Assembly (NCBI GenBank): GCA_027046265.1 | Contig: JALTZF010000110.1 | Location: forward strand, 1 to 38,050 | Source of the DNA: Pyrodictiaceae archaeon | Lineage (GTDB): Archaea; Thermoproteota; Thermoprotei_A; Sulfolobales; Pyrodictiaceae | Reading direction: 5' to 3' | Length of the DNA: 38,050 nucleotides | In this document: positions 27,836 to 34,708 of the stretch, piece by piece | Numbering within the stretch: position 1 is the stretch's first letter | Layout: each line of letters starts with the position of its first letter | Notes under the pieces: generated by a model | What the model was told of the DNA's origin: nothing | Seen by the model: only the letters and a program-made list of their open reading frames with translations | Database searches by the model: none | Translations under genes and position numbers: made by a program

Positions 27836-28133
27836 CATAGCTCATCTTTGGAGTTTTTAGCTTATCACTGCTATAGAGTATTAATACTGGATGTTTGCCG
27901 AACCATTCTTGATAAAGGAATCTGCGAAGAACATGCTCAACATATACTGCTACCTCATGTCCTAACCCTAATACGTGCTCTACGTATTCATGGATGAAAC
28001 TTTCATCAATATACCACTCTACCTCATCTTCAATGTTTATCCATTTAATATTTATCACTATTGTGTCACCTTCAATCCATGCAGCTCCATCATCATCCTT
28101 ATATTTAATCATTATATTTACCAAGGTTGACAC
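27747..28133 (-). CDS. Small protein with His/Glu cluster, unknown function, overlapping DUF424 gene
   Basis: No family recognised. The N-terminal half has strands and an acidic helix, then FIHEYVEHVLGLGHE (47-60) places five His/Glu side chains on what looks like one helix-turn region; H48, E49, E52, H53 and H59 could bind a metal. It is not a canonical HExxH. The C-terminal 25-30 residues (Ser/Gln/His-rich) are antisense to the DUF424 coding end and may be a by-product of the overlap. GTG 28133 is supported by GAGGT six bases upstream. Codon order and start support a real gene in the first 100 residues. Confidence 0.6.
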   Translation of the reverse strand: MSTLVNIMIKYKDDDGAAWIEGDTIVINIKWINIEDEVEWYIDESFIHEYVEHVLGLGHEVAVYVEHVLRRFLYQEWFGKHPVLILYSSDKLKTPKMSYVNNSSSSAQSVHEVHQRFLSLHQGVQAPP

Positions 28134-28228
28134 GCCTAGACCTCTATATGTATCCCGGGGTTTATAATTGTATTTGAGGTAACAATAAGAAAAGTGAGTT
28201 CACAATAAACCCATTTAGAATAAATTGA

Positions 28229-28374
28229 GGACCGAGCTGGAATCCACGGACACTCCTAACCCCAGATACGCTAGGCTAGCGTGCCACTCCAATCAGGCAA
28301 ACAGACAGGTGTTACTGGCCCAAAACACAGCCACCCCCAAGCATTAACAATGACATGTACAGTGGTGGCCAGCT
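28229..28374 (+). other. GC-rich intergenic stretch with hairpin-forming repeats, possible untranslated RNA
   Basis: The 241-base gap 28134-28374 is A/T-rich at first and becomes markedly GC-richer after about 28229. It contains the perfect hairpin ACGCTA-GGC-TAGCGT and a longer-range pair GCCACC/GGTGGC just before the GTG of the next gene. I find no protein frame and no tRNA or recognisable box C/D or H/ACA layout. It may be a leader or small RNA; strand is a guess from the following gene. Confidence 0.35.
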
Positions 28375-28758
28375 GTGCAAACGGCAGATAATACCGAACT
28401 TAGTACGATTAAGAGAAAACAACACTATGCACAAGAGTTGCTTAGGGATAATGCAGTCATTCTTATTGAGACAGATAAGAAACTACGGGAACTCAGCTCT
28501 GCTGTTAAGGATGCAACTAAGAGCCTTGAAGATCTATACCTTACACCCCTCGAAAGAGTAAGAATGTTAGCTAGCATGACTAGCTTAGGAGTAGCCGCGT
28601 TAAGTATAGCTGCGGGTGTGCCAGCTATTTTAGGGGCGCCTCGTATAGCGTTTAACATAGCTAGCATAGTTAGGTTGGGAAGGAGAATTAGAGCAACTAG
28701 AGAAACTTATGTAGGCCTTTACGATATATTGTCCGAATTCACATGGTACACATACTAG
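28375..28758 (+). CDS. Small helical, possibly membrane-associated protein
   Basis: Not recognised. Residues 12-60 form a long charged helix with coiled-coil-like spacing (AQELLRDNAVILIETDKKL, then RELSSAVKDATKSLEDLY). Residues 68-100 are hydrophobic and Ala/Gly-rich (SLGVAALSIAAGVPAILGA), enough for a membrane hairpin, and a basic segment RLGRRIRATRE follows. Start GTG 28375 has GGTGG five bases before it. It stands alone between the His/Glu-cluster gene and the PAC2 gene. A membrane-tethered coiled coil is inference. Confidence 0.6.
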   Translation: MQTADNTELSTIKRKQHYAQELLRDNAVILIETDKKLRELSSAVKDATKSLEDLYLTPLERVRMLASMTSLGVAALSIAAGVPAILGAPRIAFNIASIVRLGRRIRATRETYVGLYDILSEFTWYTY

Positions 28759-28854
28759 CTTATTCTTTGTTATAAACTACTACTCTACATAATAGTTATT
28801 AATAGTAATTGTAGGGACTATCTTGCCTTTAGCTTGTAGCCCTTCTGTATAGAC

Positions 28855-28906
28855 TTATATTTAAAGGACTCCCCGTTTACTATGCTACTAATGAGGAGCG
28901 TAGCAT
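28855..28906 (+). promoter_or_regulatory. TATA box and leader hairpin of the PAC2-family gene
   Basis: TTATATTTAAA (28855-28865) is a strong TATA element placing transcription start near 28885. An exact seven-base inverted repeat, ATGCTAC (28882-28888) and GTAGCAT (28900-28906) around eleven bases, sits at that point. It could be a 5'-leader hairpin or an operator. Confidence 0.5.
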
Positions 28907-28951
28907 CTCTATAAGGTGTAATGAATAGCTAGAAGAATGGTGTGTGCCCAT

Positions 28952-29719
28952 ATGAGCAGGCCGCTTTATGAAGAAGAGTATGATGGACTTGTATTAATGG
29001 AGTACGAAGAGTACGAGCTCAGTAAGCCTAGCTTCCTAATCTTAGGCCTTCCAGACACGGGACTTGTCGGTGTCATAGGGGTAAATCACGCAATTGATGT
29101 ACTTGGTATGAAAGAGGTTGCGGGAATAGACATTGCTGGCATGATGCCGCCCGTAGCTGTAATATCTAATGGAAAAGTTAGGCCGCCGCTGCGGATATAC
29201 GTCAAGGACAATATAATGGCACTTAGTGCTGAGACACCTGTGCCACCTGGAACAGTCTATCCCCTATCAAGGATGATAATAGACTATGCCATGAAGAGAG
29301 GAATAGACTATATTGTGTCTATGGCTGGTATAGCGTCACCTAATAGGATAAATATTGAAAAGCCAAGAGTCTACTGGATTGCAAGCAATGATAAGGCTAG
29401 AAAACTAGTAGATGGCCTGGAGATAGAAGGGTTCACAAATGGCTACCTAGTCGGCCCCTATGCTCTAATACTTAAGAATGCCATCAGATCTAGGATTCCA
29501 AACCTTGTACTCTTGGCAGAAGCGTTCATGGAGTTCCCTGACCCTGAAGCTTCAGCGGCTGTACTAGGAATTTTATCAAAGATTCTAGGGAAAGAGATTG
29601 ACGTTAAGAAGCTCTTAGAACAAGCTGAGCTAATACGGCTAAGACTAAGGGGGTTAATGAAGCAGACACGACAAACCATGGCTGAAATGGGGACTCCAAG
29701 CCCACTACTCTATGCCTAG
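28952..29719 (+). CDS. PAC2-family protein (proteasome-assembly chaperone homologue, PbaA/PbaB-like)
   Basis: FLILGLPDTGLVGVIGVNHAID, the conserved EVAGIDIAGMMPPVAVISNG and the later MAGIASPN and GYLVGPYALIL match the PAC2 family. Archaeal PbaA/PbaB relatives bind C-terminal HbYX-type tails and proteasome alpha subunits in assembly experiments; other members are uncharacterised. The C-terminal 40 residues form a basic helix with RLRLRGLMKQTRQ. This protein lacks an obvious HbYX end (it ends PLLYA). ATG 28952 has GGTG nine bases before it; ATG 28937 is the longer alternative. The Hsp20 gene follows 24 bases after the stop. Confidence 0.88.
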   Translation: MSRPLYEEEYDGLVLMEYEEYELSKPSFLILGLPDTGLVGVIGVNHAIDVLGMKEVAGIDIAGMMPPVAVISNGKVRPPLRIYVKDNIMALSAETPVPPGTVYPLSRMIIDYAMKRGIDYIVSMAGIASPNRINIEKPRVYWIASNDKARKLVDGLEIEGFTNGYLVGPYALILKNAIRSRIPNLVLLAEAFMEFPDPEASAAVLGILSKILGKEIDVKKLLEQAELIRLRLRGLMKQTRQTMAEMGTPSPLLYA

Positions 29720-29743
29720 CCATGAACTTGCAGGGTGTCTCCA

Positions 29744-30172
29744 ATGAGCTGGGTAGATGAAGTTTTCCGAGAATTTGAGAAAATAAGAAGGCGTATAGAG
29801 AAGGAGATCGATAGGATTATGAGAGAGTATACTGCATTAAAGCCCGACTTAACTCCTGATGGCAGCCTCCAGCCTCTCTACACGCTCTATGAATACTCTG
29901 ACCGCTACATAATCTTAGTAGACCTGCCCGTAGCAGATACTTCAACGCTTGAAGTCAAAGTTGTGGATGACAAGCTTGTTCTTGAAGCAAGACTTGAAAG
30001 GTCTATACGGCTAGGAGACGTCTATGGCCATACTGTAGGGCAAGAGATCAGTGTTAGCAGGTATAAGCAAGTCATACCATTACCGGCGGATGTAGATGCA
30101 GAAAAAACTGAGGTCAAAGTAAGACCCACGAAGATAATAGAGATAGTTATACCAAAGAAAAAGTTTACATAA
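29744..30172 (+). CDS. hsp20: Hsp20/alpha-crystallin family small heat shock protein
   Basis: After a helical N-terminal arm (EKIRRRIEKEIDRIMREY) the alpha-crystallin domain is visible as YEYSDRYIILVDLPVAD, LEVKVVDDKLVLEARLER and VSRYKQVIPLPADVDAEKT. These oligomeric chaperones hold unfolding proteins under heat stress. The family's C-terminal I-x-I motif is present only as IVIPKKK. ATG 29744 fits better than GTG 29735 (GGGTGT seven bases upstream of the ATG). It follows the PAC2 gene closely, so both may be one protein-quality transcript. Confidence 0.9.
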   Translation: MSWVDEVFREFEKIRRRIEKEIDRIMREYTALKPDLTPDGSLQPLYTLYEYSDRYIILVDLPVADTSTLEVKVVDDKLVLEARLERSIRLGDVYGHTVGQEISVSRYKQVIPLPADVDAEKTEVKVRPTKIIEIVIPKKKFT

Positions 30173-30237
30173 ACAGATGCGTGAAGCAGAAATGGATTTT
30201 TGCTAGGCTAGTAAAGGTGTAGATTGAGGTGGACATC

Positions 30238-30393
30238 TTGGCCTATGAAGGTGTTGTTGAGCGCGATGACAAGGGATACCTCATAAGGATACCAGATGAG
30301 GTCATGGCAAGTATTCGTTGGCGTGAAGGCGATAAGGTTAAGATAGAGATTAGTGAGTGGCGAGGAAGAGTAGTCATAGTCGTACACAAGTAG
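30238..30393 (+). CDS. Very small AbrB/MazE-like SpoVT-type DNA-binding protein
   Basis: A 51-residue frame too short for most gene callers. The sequence MAYEGVVERDDKGYLIRIPD, then EVMASIRWREGDKVKIEISE and WRGRVVIVVHK, has the swapped-hairpin pattern of AbrB domains (strand, KGYLIRIP-type loop, R-x-GDKV strand). Such proteins are dimeric transcription regulators or antitoxins. TTG 30238 is preceded by GAGGTG with six-base spacing; GTG 30229 would bury that site. No toxin gene is adjacent, so a free-standing regulator is more likely than an antitoxin. Confidence 0.72.
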   Translation: MAYEGVVERDDKGYLIRIPDEVMASIRWREGDKVKIEISEWRGRVVIVVHK

Positions 30394-30436
30394 AGTGGCA
30401 TCACTGAATTAGTTTTTAGCCGAAAAATGTTCTAAC

Positions 30437-30856
30437 CTACTTTAAACTCCAAGGCTTTCCTTCACGCACAATTTTTTCAGGCAACTTGTCAGCGTACTTG
30501 CGTAGAAACTTTAGGTCTTCATCCTTGTTGCGAAGGTTGTCAGGAAGCATTCGAGGTATTTCATCTATTATAGGGTACCATCTACCACAATTCGGACAGT
30601 ATAGAACACCAGTTGCAACCTCTGTTTTTAGACACTCGCCACAGGGTGTCGAGTTTCCAACTTCAGATACTTTTTTGCCAATAGGTGTTTGAAGCATGTA
30701 ACAGTAAAGTTCGCAGAGCGGCGGCTTAAACTTTTCAAGGAGCTCCCTTATTTGGGGCTCGCGCTCAGGATAGGTTCGCTCCTCTATGACATAGAGTTCG
30801 AGTGGGAAATGCTTGCACATAGGGCAAGCTGCTATATCCATAAACCGTCTCTTCAC
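30437..30856 (-). CDS. Trm112-like zinc protein
   Basis: N-terminal C11/C14 (ACPMCKHFPLEL) and C-terminal GVLYCPNCGRWYPIIDEIPRMLP are the two halves of the Trm112 fold. Trm112 binds and activates several SAM-dependent methyltransferases for tRNA, rRNA and release factor in eukaryotes and archaea. The middle has extra cysteines (CELYCYM and CGEC), which could hold a second metal. GTG 30856 overlaps the phosphohexomutase stop as GTGA, and GAGG lies eight bases before it, so translation is probably coupled. No methyltransferase gene is adjacent. Confidence 0.82.
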   Translation of the reverse strand: MKRRFMDIAACPMCKHFPLELYVIEERTYPEREPQIRELLEKFKPPLCELYCYMLQTPIGKKVSEVGNSTPCGECLKTEVATGVLYCPNCGRWYPIIDEIPRMLPDNLRNKDEDLKFLRKYADKLPEKIVREGKPWSLK

Positions 30857-32229
30857 GCTATCATCCTCTTAACTTTCTCCTCTAATTCTTTTGCAAGTTT
30901 TTCTGCTTTTTCTGGGCTTCGGGCCTCAACCATTACTCGTAGTACAGGCTCTGTACCACTTGGCCTTACTAGGAACCAGTAGTCGTCGCCGTCAACTCTT
31001 ATTCCATCTATGTCTATCACGTTGCTTGTTTTCTCCCTATACTCTCTGACGAGTTCTGCAACGACACGCTCTGCTGTGTCACGACTCATCGGTATCTTTA
31101 GTCTTACTGGATAGTATAACGGGATTCTTGAAAAGAGTTCTGAGGCTTGTACCTTTTCTCGCGCCATCATTTCTAGGAAGAGGGCAACAGTCATTCCCCC
31201 ATCACGTGCTAAGAGGTGTGGAGGATACATGAAGCCGTTCTCCTCAAAGCCAACAAGCCCTCCCTCCCTTAGCAGAGTATATGCCACATGTTTCATTCCA
31301 ACCGGTGTCCATTTGATCTCTATACCATGCTCCTCAAGGTACTCTACAGCTGCCTTACTTGTAGCCACTGGTGTTACCACACGGCGCGGAGCAGTGGTGA
31401 GCTTAGTCTCGGCTATGTATACTGTTAAGAGAGCTGATGTTCTATCAGTCAACCATATAATTCCCTTATCATCTATCACCGTAACTCGATCCCCATCACC
31501 GTCATGGGCTATGCCTAGGTCGAGATTTAATGCTCCGACTATTGTTGAGGCTTCACGTAGTGATTCTATGCTTGGTTCTGGTTCACGGTAGGGTCGTGCA
31601 TCAATCTCGCAACCAATACTGTAGACTTTAACCCCAAGTTCACGGAGAATTCGTGGAGTTGTAAGACTTGTGACACTGTTTGCACAATCAACAAGTACCC
31701 TGAATTTCTTTTGCCTTATGAGGGCTTTATCCACCTTTTCTACTACACCATGAACATATTCATCAATAACCCTGTCATCTATCCCCGCGTCATATATGGC
31801 TCTATTCCATGAAACTACATGGAAACGTTCACTAAAGAATATCTCCTCAATCTTCCTCTCTGTATCAGCGTCTATTTCTACTCCAAGAGGACTTATTACC
31901 TTTATCCCATTGTATTCTGGAGGGTTGTGACTTGCTGTAACCATGACGCCTGCATCGTAGCCTAAAGTCTTTACAGCATACTGCACTGCTGGCGTAGGAG
32001 CGTAGCCATGCATACCTGCTATCTTAACCTTGACACCTGCAGTCATCAAGCCAGCTACTACTGAGCGTAGTAGTACATCGCCGCCGGCACGCGCGTCTCT
32101 ACCAACAAGTATTGTGCTACCTTCACCGTAGTATGTACCAATAGCCATACCAAGCTTTAACGCTAGCATCGGAGAAAGCTCTATGAAGACTCTTCCCCTG
32201 ACACCATCTGTGCCAAATAATCTGGCCAA
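30853..32229 (-). CDS. Phosphohexomutase (phosphoglucosamine/phosphomannomutase family)
   Basis: All four family loops are present: N-terminal LFGTDGVRG, catalytic TASHNPPEYNGIKV with the phosphoserine, metal loop DGDGDRV and phosphate-binding RPSGTEPVLRV. The sugar-specificity loop reads GFEENGFMYPPH, so glucosamine, mannose or glucose phosphate cannot be told apart with certainty. The product feeds UDP-sugar or GDP-mannose synthesis for glycans. TTG 32229 puts the usual (A)RLFGTDG motif at the N-terminus; ATG 32277 would add 16 untypical residues. It is followed by the Trm112-like gene with a four-base overlap. Confidence 0.9.
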   Translation of the reverse strand: MARLFGTDGVRGRVFIELSPMLALKLGMAIGTYYGEGSTILVGRDARAGGDVLLRSVVAGLMTAGVKVKIAGMHGYAPTPAVQYAVKTLGYDAGVMVTASHNPPEYNGIKVISPLGVEIDADTERKIEEIFFSERFHVVSWNRAIYDAGIDDRVIDEYVHGVVEKVDKALIRQKKFRVLVDCANSVTSLTTPRILRELGVKVYSIGCEIDARPYREPEPSIESLREASTIVGALNLDLGIAHDGDGDRVTVIDDKGIIWLTDRTSALLTVYIAETKLTTAPRRVVTPVATSKAAVEYLEEHGIEIKWTPVGMKHVAYTLLREGGLVGFEENGFMYPPHLLARDGGMTVALFLEMMAREKVQASELFSRIPLYYPVRLKIPMSRDTAERVVAELVREYREKTSNVIDIDGIRVDGDDYWFLVRPSGTEPVLRVMVEARSPEKAEKLAKELEEKVKRMIA

Positions 32230-32318
32230 ATCTCCGTTACACCATTTCGGAGAAGATAACAGCGGGAAACTTAACATCTACTCTTAACAGAGGCATAGTA
32301 TTGTCTTGGTGATATTGT

Positions 32319-33380
32319 GTGTCGGTGTGTAGCCAACTATTCAGCAACAAGCCACGATGTATACTGATACTTTCGACTGGAGGAGGTGGCGATGTTGGAT
32401 CCGCGCTATACTTAGCGCGTCTACTAAGGGAAGAGGGTACTCATGGTGTACTAGCTGTTTTGGCTTGGGAACGCTTCCTTTATGACCCTAATCCCGGCCC
32501 TATACCCTTACACTCATTTCAAGGTGTAGAGTACCTAGGCGAATACCTTGCAAGAGTAGTGAACCCTCAGGAATGTGTGGCTATACGTAATGGGCGAACT
32601 GTACTACCTTCTGCCTGCCAAGTATCAAGGATGACTTCTTGGACTCCAGTATACATCCTTGAAGGCTGGAAAGGAGAGATCGGGATCAGAAGGGCTATAC
32701 AAGAGCTACTAAGCCTGCATGGTTGTGAGGCCATTATCGTGTTTGATGTTGGCGGAGACATTCTGGCTAGAGGCGACGAGGAAAATTTGTGGAGTCCTCT
32801 TGCTGATAGTTTAGGGTTGTCTGCTGCAGTAAATATTGGTGTCGACGCTGTAGTGGCGGTTCACTCTCCTGGTTCAGATGGAGAACTGGATGTTGATTAC
32901 TTGCTGAGACGCATAAGCCAGATAGCTAAAAGAAGAGGATACATAGCTATGAGGGGTTTAAGTAGAAGTGATATAGAAGTTTTAGAGAGTATAACAAGCA
33001 GCATTAAAACAGAGGCTGGTAAAATAGCGGTGTTAGCTGCAAGGGGTTATTATGGTGACTATAGCATTCGGGGTGGGACGAGAAGAGTTAAGGTAAGTAT
33101 AATACAAGCATTAACCATATTCTTATCTGCACAAGAAGTCTACAAGGACAGTATAGCAAAACTAGTTGCTAGTACGTGGTCACTCGAAGAAGCCAGGCGG
33201 AGACTGAATAATATATGCGTATACACCGAGCTGGACCTCGAGGAGGACATTTCGTTGTTTGTGAGTAGTAACGGGAGGCTACCTACACCTCCAGAATTGA
33301 TAGAGATAAGGCAGAAGGGCATAGAGAGAGTGCAAAAATACAATAGCCTTTGCAGGATTATAAGTGCTGGAAATACATAA
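32319..33380 (+). CDS. DUF1152 protein
   Basis: The family N-terminus ILILSTGGGGDVGSALYLAR and the later IVFDVGGDILARGDEENLWSP identify DUF1152, a mostly archaeal group of unknown function. The glycine-rich N-terminal loop and the GGD motif look like nucleotide- or phosphate-binding loops. The C-terminal 100 residues are helical. GTG 32319 has GGTGAT six bases upstream. It diverges from the phosphohexomutase gene across about 90 bases and precedes surE by 75 bases in the same direction, perhaps one transcript. No function is proposed. Confidence 0.8.
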   Translation: MSVCSQLFSNKPRCILILSTGGGGDVGSALYLARLLREEGTHGVLAVLAWERFLYDPNPGPIPLHSFQGVEYLGEYLARVVNPQECVAIRNGRTVLPSACQVSRMTSWTPVYILEGWKGEIGIRRAIQELLSLHGCEAIIVFDVGGDILARGDEENLWSPLADSLGLSAAVNIGVDAVVAVHSPGSDGELDVDYLLRRISQIAKRRGYIAMRGLSRSDIEVLESITSSIKTEAGKIAVLAARGYYGDYSIRGGTRRVKVSIIQALTIFLSAQEVYKDSIAKLVASTWSLEEARRRLNNICVYTELDLEEDISLFVSSNGRLPTPPELIEIRQKGIERVQKYNSLCRIISAGNT

Positions 33381-33455
33381 TAGGCCCTCTTTTCCACCAC
33401 TACAACTAAGTAATCGCATTGATTAACTAGTAGGCAAGAGTCTGAGGGATAGACT

Positions 33456-34295
33456 ATGAGTAAGGAGCCTAGGATATTAGTCACTAACGACGATGGCATA
33501 CATAGCCCAGGCCTAAGATTACTCTACGAGGCCGTTAAACCTCTTGGAAGAGTATATGTTCTCGCCCCAGAGACACCGAAGAGTGCTAGTAGCCTGGGCA
33601 TAACATTACATAAGCCTCTAAGGATAATAAAAACCAAACTCTGGAACGATATATCAATATACATGACTAATGGAACACCAAGCGATATAATATACTTGGC
33701 TCTAGAAGAGTTGAGTCCACACTTTGACCTTGTAGTTTCTGGTGTTAACATAGGCGACAATACGAGCATACAAACTATTCTATCAAGTGGAACCATTGGT
33801 GCTGCTGCACAAGCAGCGCTTCTAGGTATTCCGGGGATCGCGTTCTCCATGGATGTAACTGATGCTACAGAAATGGAAGAAAACAAAGAGACCTGGAGCC
33901 ATATAGTGCGTGTAATCAGAACTATATCATCATGGGTTCTTAAGCACGGTATACCCGAGGGCACTGATTTGCTTAGCGTGAACTTCCCCCGCCAAGTGAC
34001 TAAATCTACGAAAATCAAGATAGTGCCAGCAGCAAGAATGAAGTTCCTCCAGAAGGTGAGCGTACTATTCGATCCTAGGGGAAAGAAATATTATTGGCTT
34101 TATGGAACTATGGTCGATCCAGAGCCTGGAACTGATATCTATGCCGTTCACGTAGAGAAGGCTATTGCAATAACACCTCTAACACTAGACCTTAACATAC
34201 ATGGTAACAATTGGGATAATGTAAAATCAGCACTAGAGCCTTTAGCAAGGCTCCTCAGAGAACACCTTGAGGGAGAAGAGAGAGAAAACAGATAG
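33456..34295 (+). CDS. surE: SurE 5'/3'-nucleotidase
   Basis: SurE removes phosphate from nucleoside monophosphates and short polyphosphates with a divalent metal. Landmarks are LVTNDDGIHSPG with D12/D13, the phosphate-site PETPKSASS, TNGTPSDI and VVSGVNIGDN, all as in the family, and GTIGAAAQAALLGIPGIAFS. 279 residues is normal for archaeal SurE. ATG 33456 is supported by GAGGGAT nearby. It follows DUF1152 and is followed by the structured RNA candidate at 34301-34420. Confidence 0.95.
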   Translation: MSKEPRILVTNDDGIHSPGLRLLYEAVKPLGRVYVLAPETPKSASSLGITLHKPLRIIKTKLWNDISIYMTNGTPSDIIYLALEELSPHFDLVVSGVNIGDNTSIQTILSSGTIGAAAQAALLGIPGIAFSMDVTDATEMEENKETWSHIVRVIRTISSWVLKHGIPEGTDLLSVNFPRQVTKSTKIKIVPAARMKFLQKVSVLFDPRGKKYYWLYGTMVDPEPGTDIYAVHVEKAIAITPLTLDLNIHGNNWDNVKSALEPLARLLREHLEGEERENR

Positions 34296-34300
34296 TTGTC

Positions 34301-34420
34301 CGCCTCCCCCCAGCAATATGTATCTGGGGGTGGTGACCCGGCTGACACCTTATCCGGCGTACATGCCGGTAGATGATGCCGGGTCCGACCTCGGGGCCGC
34401 CTGGCCCTACATTCTTTTCT
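34301..34420 (+). ncRNA. Candidate structured RNA with kink-turn-like element and terminal T-run
   Basis: This 120-base stretch has no protein frame and is far GC-richer than its surroundings. Three stems are exact: CCCCCAG/CTGGGGG (34307-34313 with 34324-34330), ACCCGGC/GCCGGGT (34336-34342 with 34378-34384) capped by CCGGC/GCCGG, and GGGCC/GGCCC (34394-34398 with 34403-34407) followed by ATTCTTTTCT. Between the middle stem and its cap, CUGA (34342-34345) faces UGAUG (34374-34378), giving tandem G-A pairs as in a box C/D kink-turn that L7Ae would bind. The usual C-D'-C'-D order and an H/ACA tail do not fit. It may be a free RNA or the leader of the ferredoxin gene. Confidence 0.55.
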
Positions 34421-34452
34421 AACACAAACCTAAGAAAATGGGCTGAAGACTA

Positions 34453-34659
34453 TTGACATGCAAGATTATTGTTACACATATAGAAATAAAGGATAATATT
34501 AGAAGCTGCGACAGAGACTTTTGCCCTTTTGAAGCTGTAAGATTCAATGACGGCCAAATAGTTGTCGATATAGAACGGTGCACGGGTTGCCTGGCTTGCA
34601 TGGCTTTATGCGGTCCTGACAACATCAAAGTTTATACAAAGTGGATTTGCGAAAGATAG
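34453..34659 (+). CDS. Ferredoxin-like protein with a single [4Fe-4S] site
   Basis: The 68-residue protein carries C43-x2-C46-x2-C49-x3-C53 and an upstream C24-P25, enough for one [4Fe-4S] cluster in the bacterial-ferredoxin arrangement. The first CxxCxxC triplet of a two-cluster ferredoxin is missing (only C19 remains), so the second cluster appears lost. It should be a small electron carrier or a subunit-like fragment. TTG 34453 is the only in-frame start near; there is no convincing ribosome-binding site, which raises the chance of a leader-dependent start. The structured RNA candidate ends some 30 bases before it. Confidence 0.7.
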   Translation: MTCKIIVTHIEIKDNIRSCDRDFCPFEAVRFNDGQIVVDIERCTGCLACMALCGPDNIKVYTKWICER

Positions 34660-34708
34660 CTGTCTACACTTATCTTTCCTAATGTAATTAGCTAAAGTAG
34701 GGTGTGAC

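Noticed and set aside
27976-27992. HExxH zinc-protease motif in the protein at 27747-28133
   Set aside because: The histidine comes one residue late (HEYVEH), so only a His/Glu cluster is reported.
33524-34018. A 164-residue antisense frame opposite surE
   Set aside because: It lies wholly within the strongly recognisable SurE gene, has no recognisable motif and no ribosome-binding site, and is most simply a shadow of the codon pattern.
34336-34384. Box C/D guide RNA at the kink-turn
   Set aside because: CUGA precedes UGAUG, and no second C and D boxes stand at the 12-base guide spacing, so only an isolated kink-turn is claimed.
34301-34420. H/ACA guide RNA
   Set aside because: The only ACA (34409-34411) is 24 bases from the stem, not 14-16, and the lower stem cannot form without breaking the first hairpin.
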